The notes: generated by a model not told the origin, from the sequence alone. DNA of 64,000 nt from Porifericola rhodea (GCF_030506305.1 NZ_CP119421.1:4232501-4296500); one strand, 5' to 3'. Counted from the first letter of the stretch, positions 18,028 to 27,312 are shown. Numbers and translations are program-made.

Positions 18028-18525
18028 TTACTGCAAACTTTCGGAGATAGAGCTATCTTCTTCTTTTACCGGATGCAAAATGTTAATAATACTGTAATAG
18101 ATAATGATAATACCGCCAATTGGTAATACGATATATACCGCAGAAAGCGGAATTTCTAAAGCAGGAGAGGTCTGCCCAAGAGAAGAAACAATATATACCA
18201 GATTGCTTCCACCTACTACCATCGCCAGAAAAGCAAATATTGCAACAATGGAGTAGATAATTGTATTGTGCTTTTTTCTGTTTTCAGGATTTAGTTTTTG
18301 CGATAACAGGTCAATGGATAAATGCATACGCTTACCTGTAACATAGCTGGCACCCAAAATACTTAGCCAGATAAGTAGGTAACGAGCCAGCTCATCTGTA
18401 AAAGAACTGGGAGACTGTAGGATAAACCTGCTACCTACCTGCCAGAGTACGTTGATGACCATAACGGCCATAATAATGACCAAAACAGTTTCAAGTATTT
18501 TGTCTAAAGTGGATTTAAATTTCAT
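18028..18525 (-). CDS. dctQ: TRAP transporter small permease subunit DctQ
   Basis: A 165-residue protein with four membrane segments and the DctQ pattern NVLWQVGSRFIL, then DELARYLLIWLSILGASY with charged residues typical of the family. It forms the membrane complex with DctM. It lies between dctP (35 bases upstream) and dctM. Confidence 0.92.
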   Translation of the reverse strand: MKFKSTLDKILETVLVIIMAVMVINVLWQVGSRFILQSPSSFTDELARYLLIWLSILGASYVTGKRMHLSIDLLSQKLNPENRKKHNTIIYSIVAIFAFLAMVVGGSNLVYIVSSLGQTSPALEIPLSAVYIVLPIGGIIIIYYSIINILHPVKEEDSSISESLQ

Positions 18526-18559
18526 GAGGCTAATATTCGTAAAATGAAGCTAATCTGAC

Positions 18560-19555
18560 TTAAGGCTTTACTGCCTGTATTCTCTGGATAAGGTCGTAGA
18601 CTTCCTCTTGGTCTTTGTAGGTTTCGTAAAGAGGTTTTACCTTTTCTGCAAACTTACTTTTATCTGGGTAGGTGATAGTAACTCCTGCCGCCTTTACAGC
18701 TTCCAAAGACTCTTTTTCAGATTTTGCCCACAGTTCTCTCTGATAGACCGCAGATTCTTCTGCTGCTTCCTGTAGCCATTGCTGCTCCTGTTCGCTCAGG
18801 GTATTCCAGACAATAGTGCTGATCAGCAAAATATCAGGAATGGCCGTATGCTCATTGAGAGAGTAAAATTTGCAGACTTCGTAATGGCGTGAGAAGTAAA
18901 AGCTAGGCGGGTTATTTTCGGCTGCATCTACTACACCCTGTTGCAGTGCTGTGTAAAGCTCGCCATAAGAGATAGGAGTAGGAGAGCCGCCCAACTCCTT
19001 TACCATATTAATGGCAGTATTGCTCGGCATTACCCTTATTTTTTTTCCTACCAGATCATCAGGCTCTTCTACGGGAGCATCTTTAGTATAGAAACTTCTG
19101 CTTCCAGCATCATAAAAGGTTACCCCTCTCAGCCAGTATTTTTCGCCTTCCAGCATCAGTTCTTTACCTACTTCACCATCCAGTACTTCAAACTGATGTT
19201 CCTTATTACGAAAAATATAGGGAAGTGAGAGTACTTTATAGTTAGGTGCAAAGCCTTCCATTACCGCGGCAGAGCTTTTTGTCATGGCAAGGCTACCAAT
19301 TTGAAGCAGCTCAATGCATTCCCTTTCCTGACCAAGTTGAGCGCTGGGGTAGACATTAATTTTTAGCTTACCTCCCGATTTCTCTTCTGCTCTTTCTGCC
19401 AGATAAAGCATTCCCTGATGTACAGGGTGAGATGCATCGTTAGAGTGAGCGATCTTGAGTGTGCGCACCCCTGAAATCCGATTACAGGAGGGGAGGATTA
19501 CCAGTAAAATTGTGGAAAGCAATAGTAGCGTTGATGTCCAACGTAGTATTAGCAT
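18560..19555 (-). CDS. dctP: TRAP transporter substrate-binding lipoprotein DctP
   Basis: A 331-residue DctP-family receptor, lipid-anchored through Cys24 (lipobox LPSC). The mature domain begins LKIAHSNDASHPVHQG and includes KINVYPSAQLGQERE and the KIRVMPS segment whose Arg normally binds a substrate carboxylate. Later, YTALQQGVVDAAENNP is the classic DctP signature. The preserved Arg fits a carboxylated sugar such as glucuronate or galacturonate. Upstream of dctQ in the uronate operon. Confidence 0.93.
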   Translation of the reverse strand: MLILRWTSTLLLLSTILLVILPSCNRISGVRTLKIAHSNDASHPVHQGMLYLAERAEEKSGGKLKINVYPSAQLGQERECIELLQIGSLAMTKSSAAVMEGFAPNYKVLSLPYIFRNKEHQFEVLDGEVGKELMLEGEKYWLRGVTFYDAGSRSFYTKDAPVEEPDDLVGKKIRVMPSNTAINMVKELGGSPTPISYGELYTALQQGVVDAAENNPPSFYFSRHYEVCKFYSLNEHTAIPDILLISTIVWNTLSEQEQQWLQEAAEESAVYQRELWAKSEKESLEAVKAAGVTITYPDKSKFAEKVKPLYETYKDQEEVYDLIQRIQAVKP

Positions 19556-19601
19556 AGAAATTAGGTTGTAGTATTAGTAAATGTCTGTGAGGCGCTATGC
19601 C

Positions 19602-20270
19602 TTATCTTAGTTTACGAACAATGTCCATAGCTTCTTTCACCTTATTTTTTAAGGTATCGTAATCTTTCTGAGCTATAATTTCTTTGGTAATTAGTTTAGA
19701 GCCCATGCCAACACAATGTACGCCAGCATTAAACCATGCCGAAAGGTTTTCCTCTGTAGGGGATACGCCTCCGGTGGGCATAATACTACTCCAGGGGTGA
19801 GGAGCTTTTACACTTTTTACAAATGAAGGACCACCTACTTCTGTTCCTGGAAAAATCTTAACAACCTCAGCACCTAGCTCTTCAGCATAATTGATTTCTG
19901 AAAGTGACCCACAACCCGGTGACCAGGATACTTTTCTACGGTTGCATACTTTTGCCATCTCAGGGTTAAGCACCGGCGAAACGATAAAGTTAGCACCCAA
20001 CTGCATATACAAAGAGGCAGTGCCTGGCTCTACAATTGAACCTACACCCATAATCATGTCAGGTGTTTCTTTTTCAGCAAATTTGTTCAGCTCAGAAAAT
20101 ACTTCATGAGCATAGTCGCCACGATTAGTGTATTCAAAAACTCTTAGCCCACCTTCGTAACAGGCTTTAACTACTGCTTTACAAACTTCCAGATCTTTAT
20201 GAAAAAAAACAGGTACTATACCGGTTTCCTTCATTTTAAGGGCTACTTCTATTCTGGTAAATCTTGCCAT
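19602..20270 (-). CDS. eda: KDPG/KHG aldolase
   Basis: A 222-residue class I aldolase that splits 2-keto-3-deoxy-6-phosphogluconate into pyruvate and glyceraldehyde 3-phosphate. Glu46 in FEYTNRG is the catalytic acid/base and Lys138 in VVKIFPG is the Schiff-base lysine. FIVSPVLNPE and GGVSPTEENL complete the family pattern. It acts directly after KdgK in the pathway and lies between kdgK and dctP. Confidence 0.93.
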   Translation of the reverse strand: MARFTRIEVALKMKETGIVPVFFHKDLEVCKAVVKACYEGGLRVFEYTNRGDYAHEVFSELNKFAEKETPDMIMGVGSIVEPGTASLYMQLGANFIVSPVLNPEMAKVCNRRKVSWSPGCGSLSEINYAEELGAEVVKIFPGTEVGGPSFVKSVKAPHPWSSIMPTGGVSPTEENLSAWFNAGVHCVGMGSKLITKEIIAQKDYDTLKNKVKEAMDIVRKLR

Positions 20271-20367
20271 TGTTAGTAATAAAAGGTAATTGTATGTGTA
20301 TTAATAAATAAAACAGAAAAGAGAACATGAGCGCGTATGTGCTACCCATGTTCGTCGTTCGTATAGC

Positions 20368-21408
20368 TTAGCGAGATACTCTACCCGATGCGTCTCCGCT
20401 CATCAGTTTCTCTACCTCGTCTACAGTTACCAGGTTAAAGTCACCTTTAACGGTATGTTTCAGGCAAGAAGCTGCAACTGCAAAATTAAGTGCTTTCTGA
20501 TCATCTTCAGGGTAGGTAAGTAGTCCGTAAATCAGGCCTCCCATAAAAGAGTCGCCACCACCTACACGGTCTACAATGTGAGTGATTTGATAAGTAGGAG
20601 CTTCAAATAGTTTGCTGCCATTATAAAGTACTCCTGACCAGCTGTTATGACTTGCGCTGATAGAACCTCTTAATGTGATAATTGCTTTTTTCGCCCTGGG
20701 GAAGCGCTCCATCAGTTGTTTGCATACCGACTCGTAAGCCGCAGCTTCTACATGGCCCTTCGTTACGTCAACACCTTCCGGGTGAATTCCAAAAACTTTT
20801 TCAGCATCTTCTTCATTTCCCAGGATAACATCGCAACCTTCTACAAGTTCGGGCATCACATCAGATGCACTTTTACCATATTTCCAAAGGTTTTTACGGT
20901 AGTTTAGGTCAGTAGATACGGTAATTCCTTTTGCATTAGCAGCTTTGATCCCTTCCAGGCACACATCAGCAGCACCCTGAGATACCGCTGGGGTAATACC
21001 AGTCCAGTGAAACCACTCAGCACCTTCCAGGGCCTTGTTCCAATCAATCATACCGGGTTGAATCTCTGACAGTGCGGAGTTAGCGCGGTCATACACTACT
21101 TTGCTACCACGGCTTACCGCTCCTGATTCCAGAAAATAGATACCCAGACGATCTCCACCGTAAGCAATATGGTCGGTACCTACATTATACTTTCTTAGCG
21201 TAGAAAGTGCAGCTGCGCCAATGTCATTTTTAGGGAGTCTTGTTACAAACTGAGGTGAAAGTCCATAGTTTGCCAGCGATACAGCTACATTTGCCTCACC
21301 ACCACCGTAGGTGGCTTCAAATTCTGTTGCTTGCGTAAAACGCAGGTAACCAGGTGTCGCCAGTCTTAACATAATTTCTCCAAAAGTGACTACTTTCTTG
21401 TTGCTCAT
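20368..21408 (-). CDS. kdgK: 2-keto-3-deoxygluconate kinase (PfkB family)
   Basis: A 346-residue ribokinase-family sugar kinase. TFGEIMLRLATPG opens the fold, YGGGEANVAVSLANYG is the substrate-side signature and DRVGGGDSFMGGL holds the catalytic base Asp286 and the anion hole. Together with eda 97 bases downstream and uxaC 41 bases upstream, the substrate is very likely 2-keto-3-deoxygluconate, giving KDPG. The C-terminal DASGRVSR tail is not part of the fold. Confidence 0.9.
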   Translation of the reverse strand: MSNKKVVTFGEIMLRLATPGYLRFTQATEFEATYGGGEANVAVSLANYGLSPQFVTRLPKNDIGAAALSTLRKYNVGTDHIAYGGDRLGIYFLESGAVSRGSKVVYDRANSALSEIQPGMIDWNKALEGAEWFHWTGITPAVSQGAADVCLEGIKAANAKGITVSTDLNYRKNLWKYGKSASDVMPELVEGCDVILGNEEDAEKVFGIHPEGVDVTKGHVEAAAYESVCKQLMERFPRAKKAIITLRGSISASHNSWSGVLYNGSKLFEAPTYQITHIVDRVGGGDSFMGGLIYGLLTYPEDDQKALNFAVAASCLKHTVKGDFNLVTVDEVEKLMSGDASGRVSR

Positions 21409-21449
21409 TCTTTGTAATAGTTAGATTGTCAGTATTAAAATTTGTTAAA

Positions 21450-22850
21450 TCAAAAATTAAAAAAAGATTTGGCGTTGTTGTAGCTGATATTTTCTACGGT
21501 CTGTCCCAGTAGGTTCATGTCATGAGGTAATTCTCCGTTTTCTACGTCATTCCCTAGCAAGTTACAGAGAATTCGGCGAAAATATTCATGTCTTGGGTAA
21601 GAAAGAAAGCTGCGAGAATCGGTAAGCATTCCCACAAACCTGCCTAGCAATCCTAGGTTAGAAAGAGCATTCATTTGCATTTCCATTCCTTCTTTCTGAT
21701 CTAGGAACCACCATCCTGAGCCGAACTGCATTTTGCCAGGTGTAGACCCATCGTTAAAATTACCGATCATGGTTCCTACCAGATAATTGTCACGTGGGTT
21801 TAAGTTATAAATAATGGTTTTGGCTAACTGATTGCTGGAGTCTAAGCGGTCAAAAAAGCGAGACATAGGCGTACCAATACGATAGTCACCTATAGAATCA
21901 AAACCTGTATCTGGTCCCAGGTTCTTCATCATTCGGCTACTGTTGTTTCGCATGGCACCCACATGAAACTGCTGTGTCCAGCCTTTTTCATGATCTAGTT
22001 TAGCTAACTCATAAAGTATGGCAGACTTAAGTTTATCGATTGCGCACTTGTCTAAATTTTTTTCAGAACGTATTTTTTGAAATGACTTTTTAACCTCTTC
22101 CTGAGTATAATCCTCTGCGATAAAGTTTTCTATACCATGGTCAGATAGTTTGCAACCAGCTTCAGCAAAAAAATCATGTCTGATCCTGATGGCTTCCAGT
22201 AAGTCATCGTAATGAGAAATTTTAACTCCCGACACGTTCTCCAACTCATTCAGGTAAGTGTTGTAAGACTCCTGATGGTCTACGGCCATTGCTTTATCTG
22301 CTCTAAATGTGGGTAGCACTTTAATCTCAAAGCCTTCTTCTCTCAACTGTGCATGATGCTCTAAAGAATGAACAGGATCATCAGTAGTGCAAACTACTTT
22401 TACGTTCATCTTTCTAAGAAGATTACGACAGCTCATCTCATCTTGCTGAAGTTGTTCGGTGCAGTTATAATAAATTTCTTCCGCGCTATCTTCGTTTAGC
22501 AGAGTATCAATGCCAAAATAACGTTGAAGCTCCAGGTGTGTCCAGTGGTAAAGAGGATTACGGAGGGTATAGGGTACTGTTGCAGCATATTGTTTAAACT
22601 TTTGCAGATCGTCTGCGTCGCCAGTGCAATACTTTTCTGCAACACCATTTGATCGCATAGCTCTCCATTTGTAATGATCACCATACAGCCAAATTTCCGT
22701 CAGGTTTCTAAATTTTTTGTCTGCTGCTATCTGGTCAGGCGGAAGATGGCAATGATAATCAATGATGGGCATCTTCTTGGCATGCTCATGATAGAGCTTT
22801 TGAGCAGTCTCGGTTTGTAATAGGAAATTTTGGTCTAAAAACGCCTTCAT
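21450..22850 (-). CDS. uxaC: Glucuronate/galacturonate isomerase
   Basis: A 466-residue amidohydrolase-superfamily enzyme converting D-glucuronate to fructuronate and D-galacturonate to tagaturonate. The metal motif DYHCHLPP (His33, His35) is near the N-terminus. Characteristic UxaC segments are TEIWLYGDHYKWRAMRSNG, VVCTTDDPVHSLE and FHVGAMRNNSSRM. First gene of the uronate operon. The next two enzymes of the route (reductase and mannonate/altronate dehydratase) are not in the window. Confidence 0.96.
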   Translation of the reverse strand: MKAFLDQNFLLQTETAQKLYHEHAKKMPIIDYHCHLPPDQIAADKKFRNLTEIWLYGDHYKWRAMRSNGVAEKYCTGDADDLQKFKQYAATVPYTLRNPLYHWTHLELQRYFGIDTLLNEDSAEEIYYNCTEQLQQDEMSCRNLLRKMNVKVVCTTDDPVHSLEHHAQLREEGFEIKVLPTFRADKAMAVDHQESYNTYLNELENVSGVKISHYDDLLEAIRIRHDFFAEAGCKLSDHGIENFIAEDYTQEEVKKSFQKIRSEKNLDKCAIDKLKSAILYELAKLDHEKGWTQQFHVGAMRNNSSRMMKNLGPDTGFDSIGDYRIGTPMSRFFDRLDSSNQLAKTIIYNLNPRDNYLVGTMIGNFNDGSTPGKMQFGSGWWFLDQKEGMEMQMNALSNLGLLGRFVGMLTDSRSFLSYPRHEYFRRILCNLLGNDVENGELPHDMNLLGQTVENISYNNAKSFFNF

Positions 22851-22877
22851 ATATCAAATTCTAAAGTTTACTATTCT

Positions 22878-22893
22878 ATGCAATTGGTTGCAT
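22878..22893. promoter_or_regulatory. Candidate operator upstream of the uronate operon
   Basis: ATGCAATTGGTTGCAT is a perfect six-base inverted repeat (ATGCAA/TTGCAT) with a four-base centre, 27 bases before the uxaC start codon. Its position fits a repressor site, for a GntR- or LacI-type uronate regulator, but none is encoded next to it. Confidence 0.45.
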
Positions 22894-22993
22894 TACAAAT
22901 CTAAAAATTTAATCTACTATTTCTTGAAAAGATGCTAGCTTCTTTTCTAAAAGTATGGATTTAGACAGATAAGGAGCAAGGGATATAAAAATA

Positions 22994-23662
22994 TTAGACT
23001 AGAATTTTCTCACAATCAGAAGGGTTTAGAACTGATTCGTTTAAGATGGGGTGATAATCGTAAAGCACTTCTTCTATCTGCTGTGTAATGTGCCTGATGG
23101 TATGTGCAGGGTAATTTTTATACTCCTGAGCGTATTTTGCAATACATACCGGGTTCAGAAAATTTACAATAGTTGTATACTCATCTTTTTCCTCAAATCT
23201 GACAGGAAAAATTTTCACATTCAGATTAAAATCAAATACAGACTCGGTATGAAAACTCAGGCGTGCAGGGCTTTTACTGAGCTTTCTTTTACCATTATCG
23301 GCCTTTGTTAAAAAGACCAGACTATAATTATGGGTTAAAAGCTCACGATGCGATTTCCAGATTTTGTGAAGGGAACGCTTACGTTGCCTGACATCTTCAG
23401 AAATTACAAGTGGCTCAATGTTTAGAAACCTTAAAACAAATCGCTTTAAGGGACTGACATTATCTTTGTAAATCTTGACAAATTTGAGAGGAAGCTGGGT
23501 GCAGCCTAATAATATTAAGGCGCTTTTAAGAGGGTGAGCGGTGTTGCTTACAATAACGTTAGGGCTATTGTCTGGCATGCCTGCTCTGTAATTCATCTTC
23601 ACTTGCTTGGAAGAGAGGCACAGAAACCAGCGTATTATGGTACAGATACTCCTGTAGATCAT
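22994..23662 (-). CDS. Divergent PlsC-like acyltransferase homologue
   Basis: A 222-residue protein I cannot assign firmly. The order of elements resembles 1-acyl-glycerol-3-phosphate acyltransferases: an N-terminal hydrophobic helix, then IPxN-like MPDNSPNVIVSNTAHPL where those enzymes have NHxxxxD, then a VFLTKADNGKRKLSKSPARLSF stretch shortened here to its key idea, where they have the FPEG loop and a conserved Gly-Ala. The catalytic Asp partner of the His and the FPEG motif are not preserved, so it may be inactive or have another function. It follows the uronate operon's promoter side but is a separate gene. Confidence 0.45.
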   Translation of the reverse strand: MIYRSICTIIRWFLCLSSKQVKMNYRAGMPDNSPNVIVSNTAHPLKSALILLGCTQLPLKFVKIYKDNVSPLKRFVLRFLNIEPLVISEDVRQRKRSLHKIWKSHRELLTHNYSLVFLTKADNGKRKLSKSPARLSFHTESVFDFNLNVKIFPVRFEEKDEYTTIVNFLNPVCIAKYAQEYKNYPAHTIRHITQQIEEVLYDYHPILNESVLNPSDCEKILV

Positions 23663-23847
23663 TCTTGGTTAGTTGCAGTAGCAAAGTGCTTCGCAAATAT
23701 ACTCTTTTTTCTTAAAGTTAAAATAATATGATATTTGTTAAGCTAATTTTAAGCGAAGGCTATGAAACTTTGTACTAATATCAATTTTTTGCAATTTGGG
23801 GAGTCGTTTTAACACAAACTAACTCAAGCAAACTCACACCTTTATTT

Positions 23848-25179
23848 ATGAAAAAAAATACTTATGTCCTGGCAATAACTGTCATTGCTGCTCTGGGCGG
23901 GTTTCTTTTCGGATTTGATACGGCAGTTATATCAGGAGCCAATCCTTTTATCCAGAAGTACTTTCAGTTAGATGCTGTTTCGCTAGGCTGGGCAGTTTCC
24001 AGTGTAATTGTAGGATGTATCATTGGGGCATTTTCAGCGGGTTTTACCAGTGACCTTTTCGGTAGAAAAAAAGTACTGATTGCTACTGCCATCTTATTCT
24101 CATTTTCAGCAATAGGTACAGCCCTGGCTACCAGTTTTAATTTCTTTGTGATTGCCAGAATTATAGGAGGAATAGGAGTAGGAGCAGCTTCGGCACTTTC
24201 CCCTACCTACATAGCAGAAATAGCTCCCGCCGATAAAAGAGGCCGTCTGGTATCGGTCAACCAGCTTACAATCGTAATTGGTATCTTAGTGGTGTATTTT
24301 ACTAACCTTTTGTTTGCCAATACCTTTGGAGATGAAAGCTGGCGCTGGATGTTGGGAAGTGAAGCATTACCCGCATTACTTTTCTTTGTATTGCTCTTTT
24401 TTATACCTGAAAGCCCACGCTGGCTCTACAAAAACAATCAGCCAGACAAAGCACGTGAGGTCTTAAGAAAACTGGAAGGAGAGAACCAGGTTCAGCACGA
24501 ACTCAAAGAGATAGAAGAGACGCTACATGAGCCACATGAAAAAGTCGCCTTTGGTGACCTTTTTAAAGGAAAGATGAGCAAAGTTATGATGGTAGGCATC
24601 ATCCTGGCTATGCTTCAACAGTTAGTCGGTATTAATGCGATTATCTACTATGCCCCTAATATTTTTGCCAGCGCAGGCGCCGGGTTGGAGTCAGCACTTG
24701 CTCAGACTGTTGCCATAGGAGCTGTAAACCTAACCTTTACATTTGTAGCCATTTACCTGGTAGACCGTATTGGTAGAAAACCTTTGCTGCTAGCAGGTTC
24801 AGTAGGAATGACGGTATCATTAAGTTTCCTGGTGTTTTCTTTCATGTCTAATACTCCTGGCGGTTATGGTATTTTATTTTCAATACTAGGCTATATCGCT
24901 TCTTTTGCCGCTACCCATGCCGCAGTTATGTGGGTGGTAGTATCGGAAATATTTCCTAACAAATTCAGAGGTTCTGCCATGTCTGTTTCATTGTTTATGC
25001 ACTGGAGTTCAACCTATCTGGTTACCCAGACTTTTCCCTGGTTACTGGAAAATAAAGGTGGCGCATTCTCTTTCGGTATATTTGCCATCATCAGTGCGTT
25101 AAGTTTCTTCTTTGTTTGGTTCTTTGTTCCCGAAACAAAAGGAAAATCACTGGAGCAGATAGAAAAAGAACTGGTATAA
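23848..25179 (+). CDS. Sugar porter family MFS transporter
   Basis: A 443-residue, 12-helix major facilitator of the sugar porter family (XylE/GLUT type). Signatures: GFLFGFDTAVISGA in helix 1, DLFGRKK after helix 2, PESPRWL after helix 6, QQLVGINAIIYYAPNIF in helix 7, DRIGRKP, and PETKGKSLEQIE at the end. Probably a proton-coupled monosaccharide importer; glucose, xylose or similar cannot be distinguished. A terminator separates it from the ROK kinase gene, so the two may be regulated independently although functionally linked. Confidence 0.93.
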   Translation: MKKNTYVLAITVIAALGGFLFGFDTAVISGANPFIQKYFQLDAVSLGWAVSSVIVGCIIGAFSAGFTSDLFGRKKVLIATAILFSFSAIGTALATSFNFFVIARIIGGIGVGAASALSPTYIAEIAPADKRGRLVSVNQLTIVIGILVVYFTNLLFANTFGDESWRWMLGSEALPALLFFVLLFFIPESPRWLYKNNQPDKAREVLRKLEGENQVQHELKEIEETLHEPHEKVAFGDLFKGKMSKVMMVGIILAMLQQLVGINAIIYYAPNIFASAGAGLESALAQTVAIGAVNLTFTFVAIYLVDRIGRKPLLLAGSVGMTVSLSFLVFSFMSNTPGGYGILFSILGYIASFAATHAAVMWVVVSEIFPNKFRGSAMSVSLFMHWSSTYLVTQTFPWLLENKGGAFSFGIFAIISALSFFFVWFFVPETKGKSLEQIEKELV

Positions 25180-25213
25180 ATTCATTAAATATAACGATAA
25201 GCTATTTATTTGT

Positions 25214-25250
25214 AGGCAGGAAGCTAACCATTAGCTTTCTGTCTTTTTTT
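25214..25250 (+). terminator. Intrinsic terminator of the sugar porter gene
   Basis: Stem of about 14 pairs with two G-U pairs (25214-25227 with 25231-25244), three-base loop, followed by about seven T. Confidence 0.8.
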
Positions 25251-25271
25251 TGCAAACTAACCGAATAAGTT

Positions 25272-26180
25272 ATGAAACCTCTATGGGGAATTGACCTTGG
25301 CGGAACTAAAATAGAAGGAGTGATTCTAAAAAACGCGGAGGATCCGGAAGTACTTTTGCGTACCAGAATACCGACTGAACAAGCCGGTGGTTATGAGCAT
25401 ATCATTTCGCGGATTAAGTCGCTTATTGATCAGATGAAAGAAGAGTCAGGTATGACAGTTGAACATATTGGTATAGGTACCCCTGGTACTGTAGATCCTC
25501 TAACTGGTCTTCACAAAAATAGTAACACTACCTGCCTGAATGATAAATACTTTCATGCCGACTTACAAAAAGCATTAGGCGTACAGTTAAGTATGGCTAA
25601 TGATGCAAATTGCTTTGCTTTAGCTGAGGCTCGCATGGGCGTAGTGAAGCAGCAGATGCCCGAAGCTAATGTAGTATTCGGAGTTATTATGGGTACTGGA
25701 GTTGGTGGTGGAGTGGTGATCAACGGTAGAGTCTTGCCGGGCAGGCAGGGAATAGGTGGCGAATGGGGACACAATTTTCTTGATGAGTCGGGGGGGATAG
25801 CCTATACCGGCAGAAAAGGAGTGGTGGAAACTATACTTTCTGGCCCGGCACTGGAAAAGTATTATCACTCGGTTAGTGGAGAGCAAAAAACTTTAAAGGA
25901 GATAGCTCAACTACATCAAAAGGGCACGGATAAGTTTGCTACCGAAACTATCAACAGGCTTACGCATTTTTTTGGCCTAGGCATATCTGTTGTCATCAAT
26001 ATATTAGATCCTGACGCAATAGTTTTAGGAGGAGGCGTGGGCAATATTGACCTTTTGTATACGGAGGGAGTAGCTTCAGCGCAAAAATTTGTCTTTAATA
26101 ACCGATTGGATACTCGCTTTTTCAAACCTGCTTTGGGAGATAGTGCAGGAGTATTCGGAGCCGCTATGCTGACCGCCTAA
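25272..26180 (+). CDS. ROK family sugar kinase lacking the zinc cysteines
   Basis: A 302-residue ROK protein. The N-terminal GIDLGGTKIEG is the ATP phosphate loop, Asp111 in MANDANCFALAEA is the catalytic base and GTGVGGGVVING is the second phosphate motif. The ROK zinc site normally uses His plus CxCGxxGCxE. Here His167 is kept in GEWGHN, but the cysteines are replaced by Ala177, Thr179 and Val184, while the Glu and the following SG remain. It lacks the DNA-binding domain of ROK repressors. Likely phosphorylates glucose, fructose or a related sugar brought in by the upstream porter. Confidence 0.88.
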   Translation: MKPLWGIDLGGTKIEGVILKNAEDPEVLLRTRIPTEQAGGYEHIISRIKSLIDQMKEESGMTVEHIGIGTPGTVDPLTGLHKNSNTTCLNDKYFHADLQKALGVQLSMANDANCFALAEARMGVVKQQMPEANVVFGVIMGTGVGGGVVINGRVLPGRQGIGGEWGHNFLDESGGIAYTGRKGVVETILSGPALEKYYHSVSGEQKTLKEIAQLHQKGTDKFATETINRLTHFFGLGISVVINILDPDAIVLGGGVGNIDLLYTEGVASAQKFVFNNRLDTRFFKPALGDSAGVFGAAMLTA

Positions 26181-26235
26181 TCCAATTTGCTTCTTAAGAA
26201 GAGGCTACAAAATTTAGGCTTGCTAATAAATGGTA

Positions 26236-26270
26236 AGAGCTGTCTATTAAAAACAGCTCTTTTTATTTTT
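26236..26270. terminator. Bidirectional intrinsic terminator
   Basis: AGAGCTGT (26236-26243) / ACAGCTCT (26253-26260), loop of nine, then a T-rich tract. Serves the ROK kinase gene; the convergent oxidoreductase gene ends inside its T tract. Confidence 0.8.
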
Positions 26271-27312
26271 AAAAATTGATAGTTAGCTCTTTACCTTCTG
26301 CATGACTCTTTTCGGCAAGTTCTATCAGTTGAATAACGTGCATAGCTTCTTCTGCCTTCACCAAAAGCTCAGCCTGCTTGTTAATAGCATCAGCCAGATT
26401 ATCATAAAAAGCAAGGTAATTACCTTTCTCGGACTCAACTTTACCTTTAAAATGTAAACCTTCAATTTCGGTATCTAGCGTGCCCCAGATGTCAGGTGGT
26501 TCAGTCCCCCAGTTTGTATCTGTAGGCACCTTGCCTGCTTTGAGGTCATTTTCCTGAACATCTAGTCCATATTTAGTAAATGTGCCCAGATTTCCCAGTA
26601 CCTTGTAGCGAGGGCCTTCGTCTCTAACCAGATAGCTGGATTTGAGTACTACCTGAAAGCTTTCATAACTTAAAATCAGGTGGTAGCTATCATGGGCTTT
26701 GCCTCCTTCTCTTTGAATGCCTAGTTTGGCAAGCAAGCTTTTAGGAAGACCAAATAATGTCAGTGCCTGATCAATCATGTGTGAACCCAGGTTGTAAAGT
26801 ATGCCGGATCCCGGTCCACTCTCTTCTTTCCAGGTATTCTGTTGTATAAAGTTACGATAACGATCGTAATGGGCTTCGTACTCTACCAGGTAGCCCAGCA
26901 TTTTGCTTTCCAGTACTTTTTGTACAGTTCTAAAGTCGCTATCCAGTCTTCTGTTCTGGAATACTGTGAGCAGTTTATTATTGCGCTTAGCTATGTTAAT
27001 CAATTCAGCCGCTTCATCAGAAGTATTAGTAAACGGCTTCTCCATCACTACATGTTTGCCAGCCTCCAGGGCCTGCTTGGCCATGTCAAAATGGTATGCA
27101 TTTGGCGTATTTACTATTACCAGGTCTACATTTTCATCATGTAATATCTCTTCATAAGATTTGACCACCTGCACATCAGCATAACGTTCTTTGGACTTGT
27201 TGCGGTTTCTCTCTAATATTTTGTAAAGCTCAAACTGAGGGTGTACTGAGAGGAGAGGAGCATGAAAAACTTCTCCTGACATACCATAAGAGGCAAGAGC
27301 GGCGCGAATCAT
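26269..27312 (-). CDS. Gfo/Idh/MocA family NAD(P)-dependent oxidoreductase
   Basis: A 347-residue oxidoreductase. The Rossmann fold opens MIRAALASYGMSGEVFHAPL, where the usual GxGxxG reads SYGMSG, a variant with Ser8 at the first glycine. EKP at residues 92-94 is the catalytic lysine motif, and GSGILYNLGSHMIDQAL is the substrate-domain signature with the His/Asp pair. No export signal, so it is cytoplasmic. Family members oxidise or reduce sugars and inositols, including 3-keto sugar formation. The nearby DUF1080 gene makes keto-sugar metabolism attractive but unproven. Confidence 0.88.
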   Translation of the reverse strand: MIRAALASYGMSGEVFHAPLLSVHPQFELYKILERNRNKSKERYADVQVVKSYEEILHDENVDLVIVNTPNAYHFDMAKQALEAGKHVVMEKPFTNTSDEAAELINIAKRNNKLLTVFQNRRLDSDFRTVQKVLESKMLGYLVEYEAHYDRYRNFIQQNTWKEESGPGSGILYNLGSHMIDQALTLFGLPKSLLAKLGIQREGGKAHDSYHLILSYESFQVVLKSSYLVRDEGPRYKVLGNLGTFTKYGLDVQENDLKAGKVPTDTNWGTEPPDIWGTLDTEIEGLHFKGKVESEKGNYLAFYDNLADAINKQAELLVKAEEAMHVIQLIELAEKSHAEGKELTINF

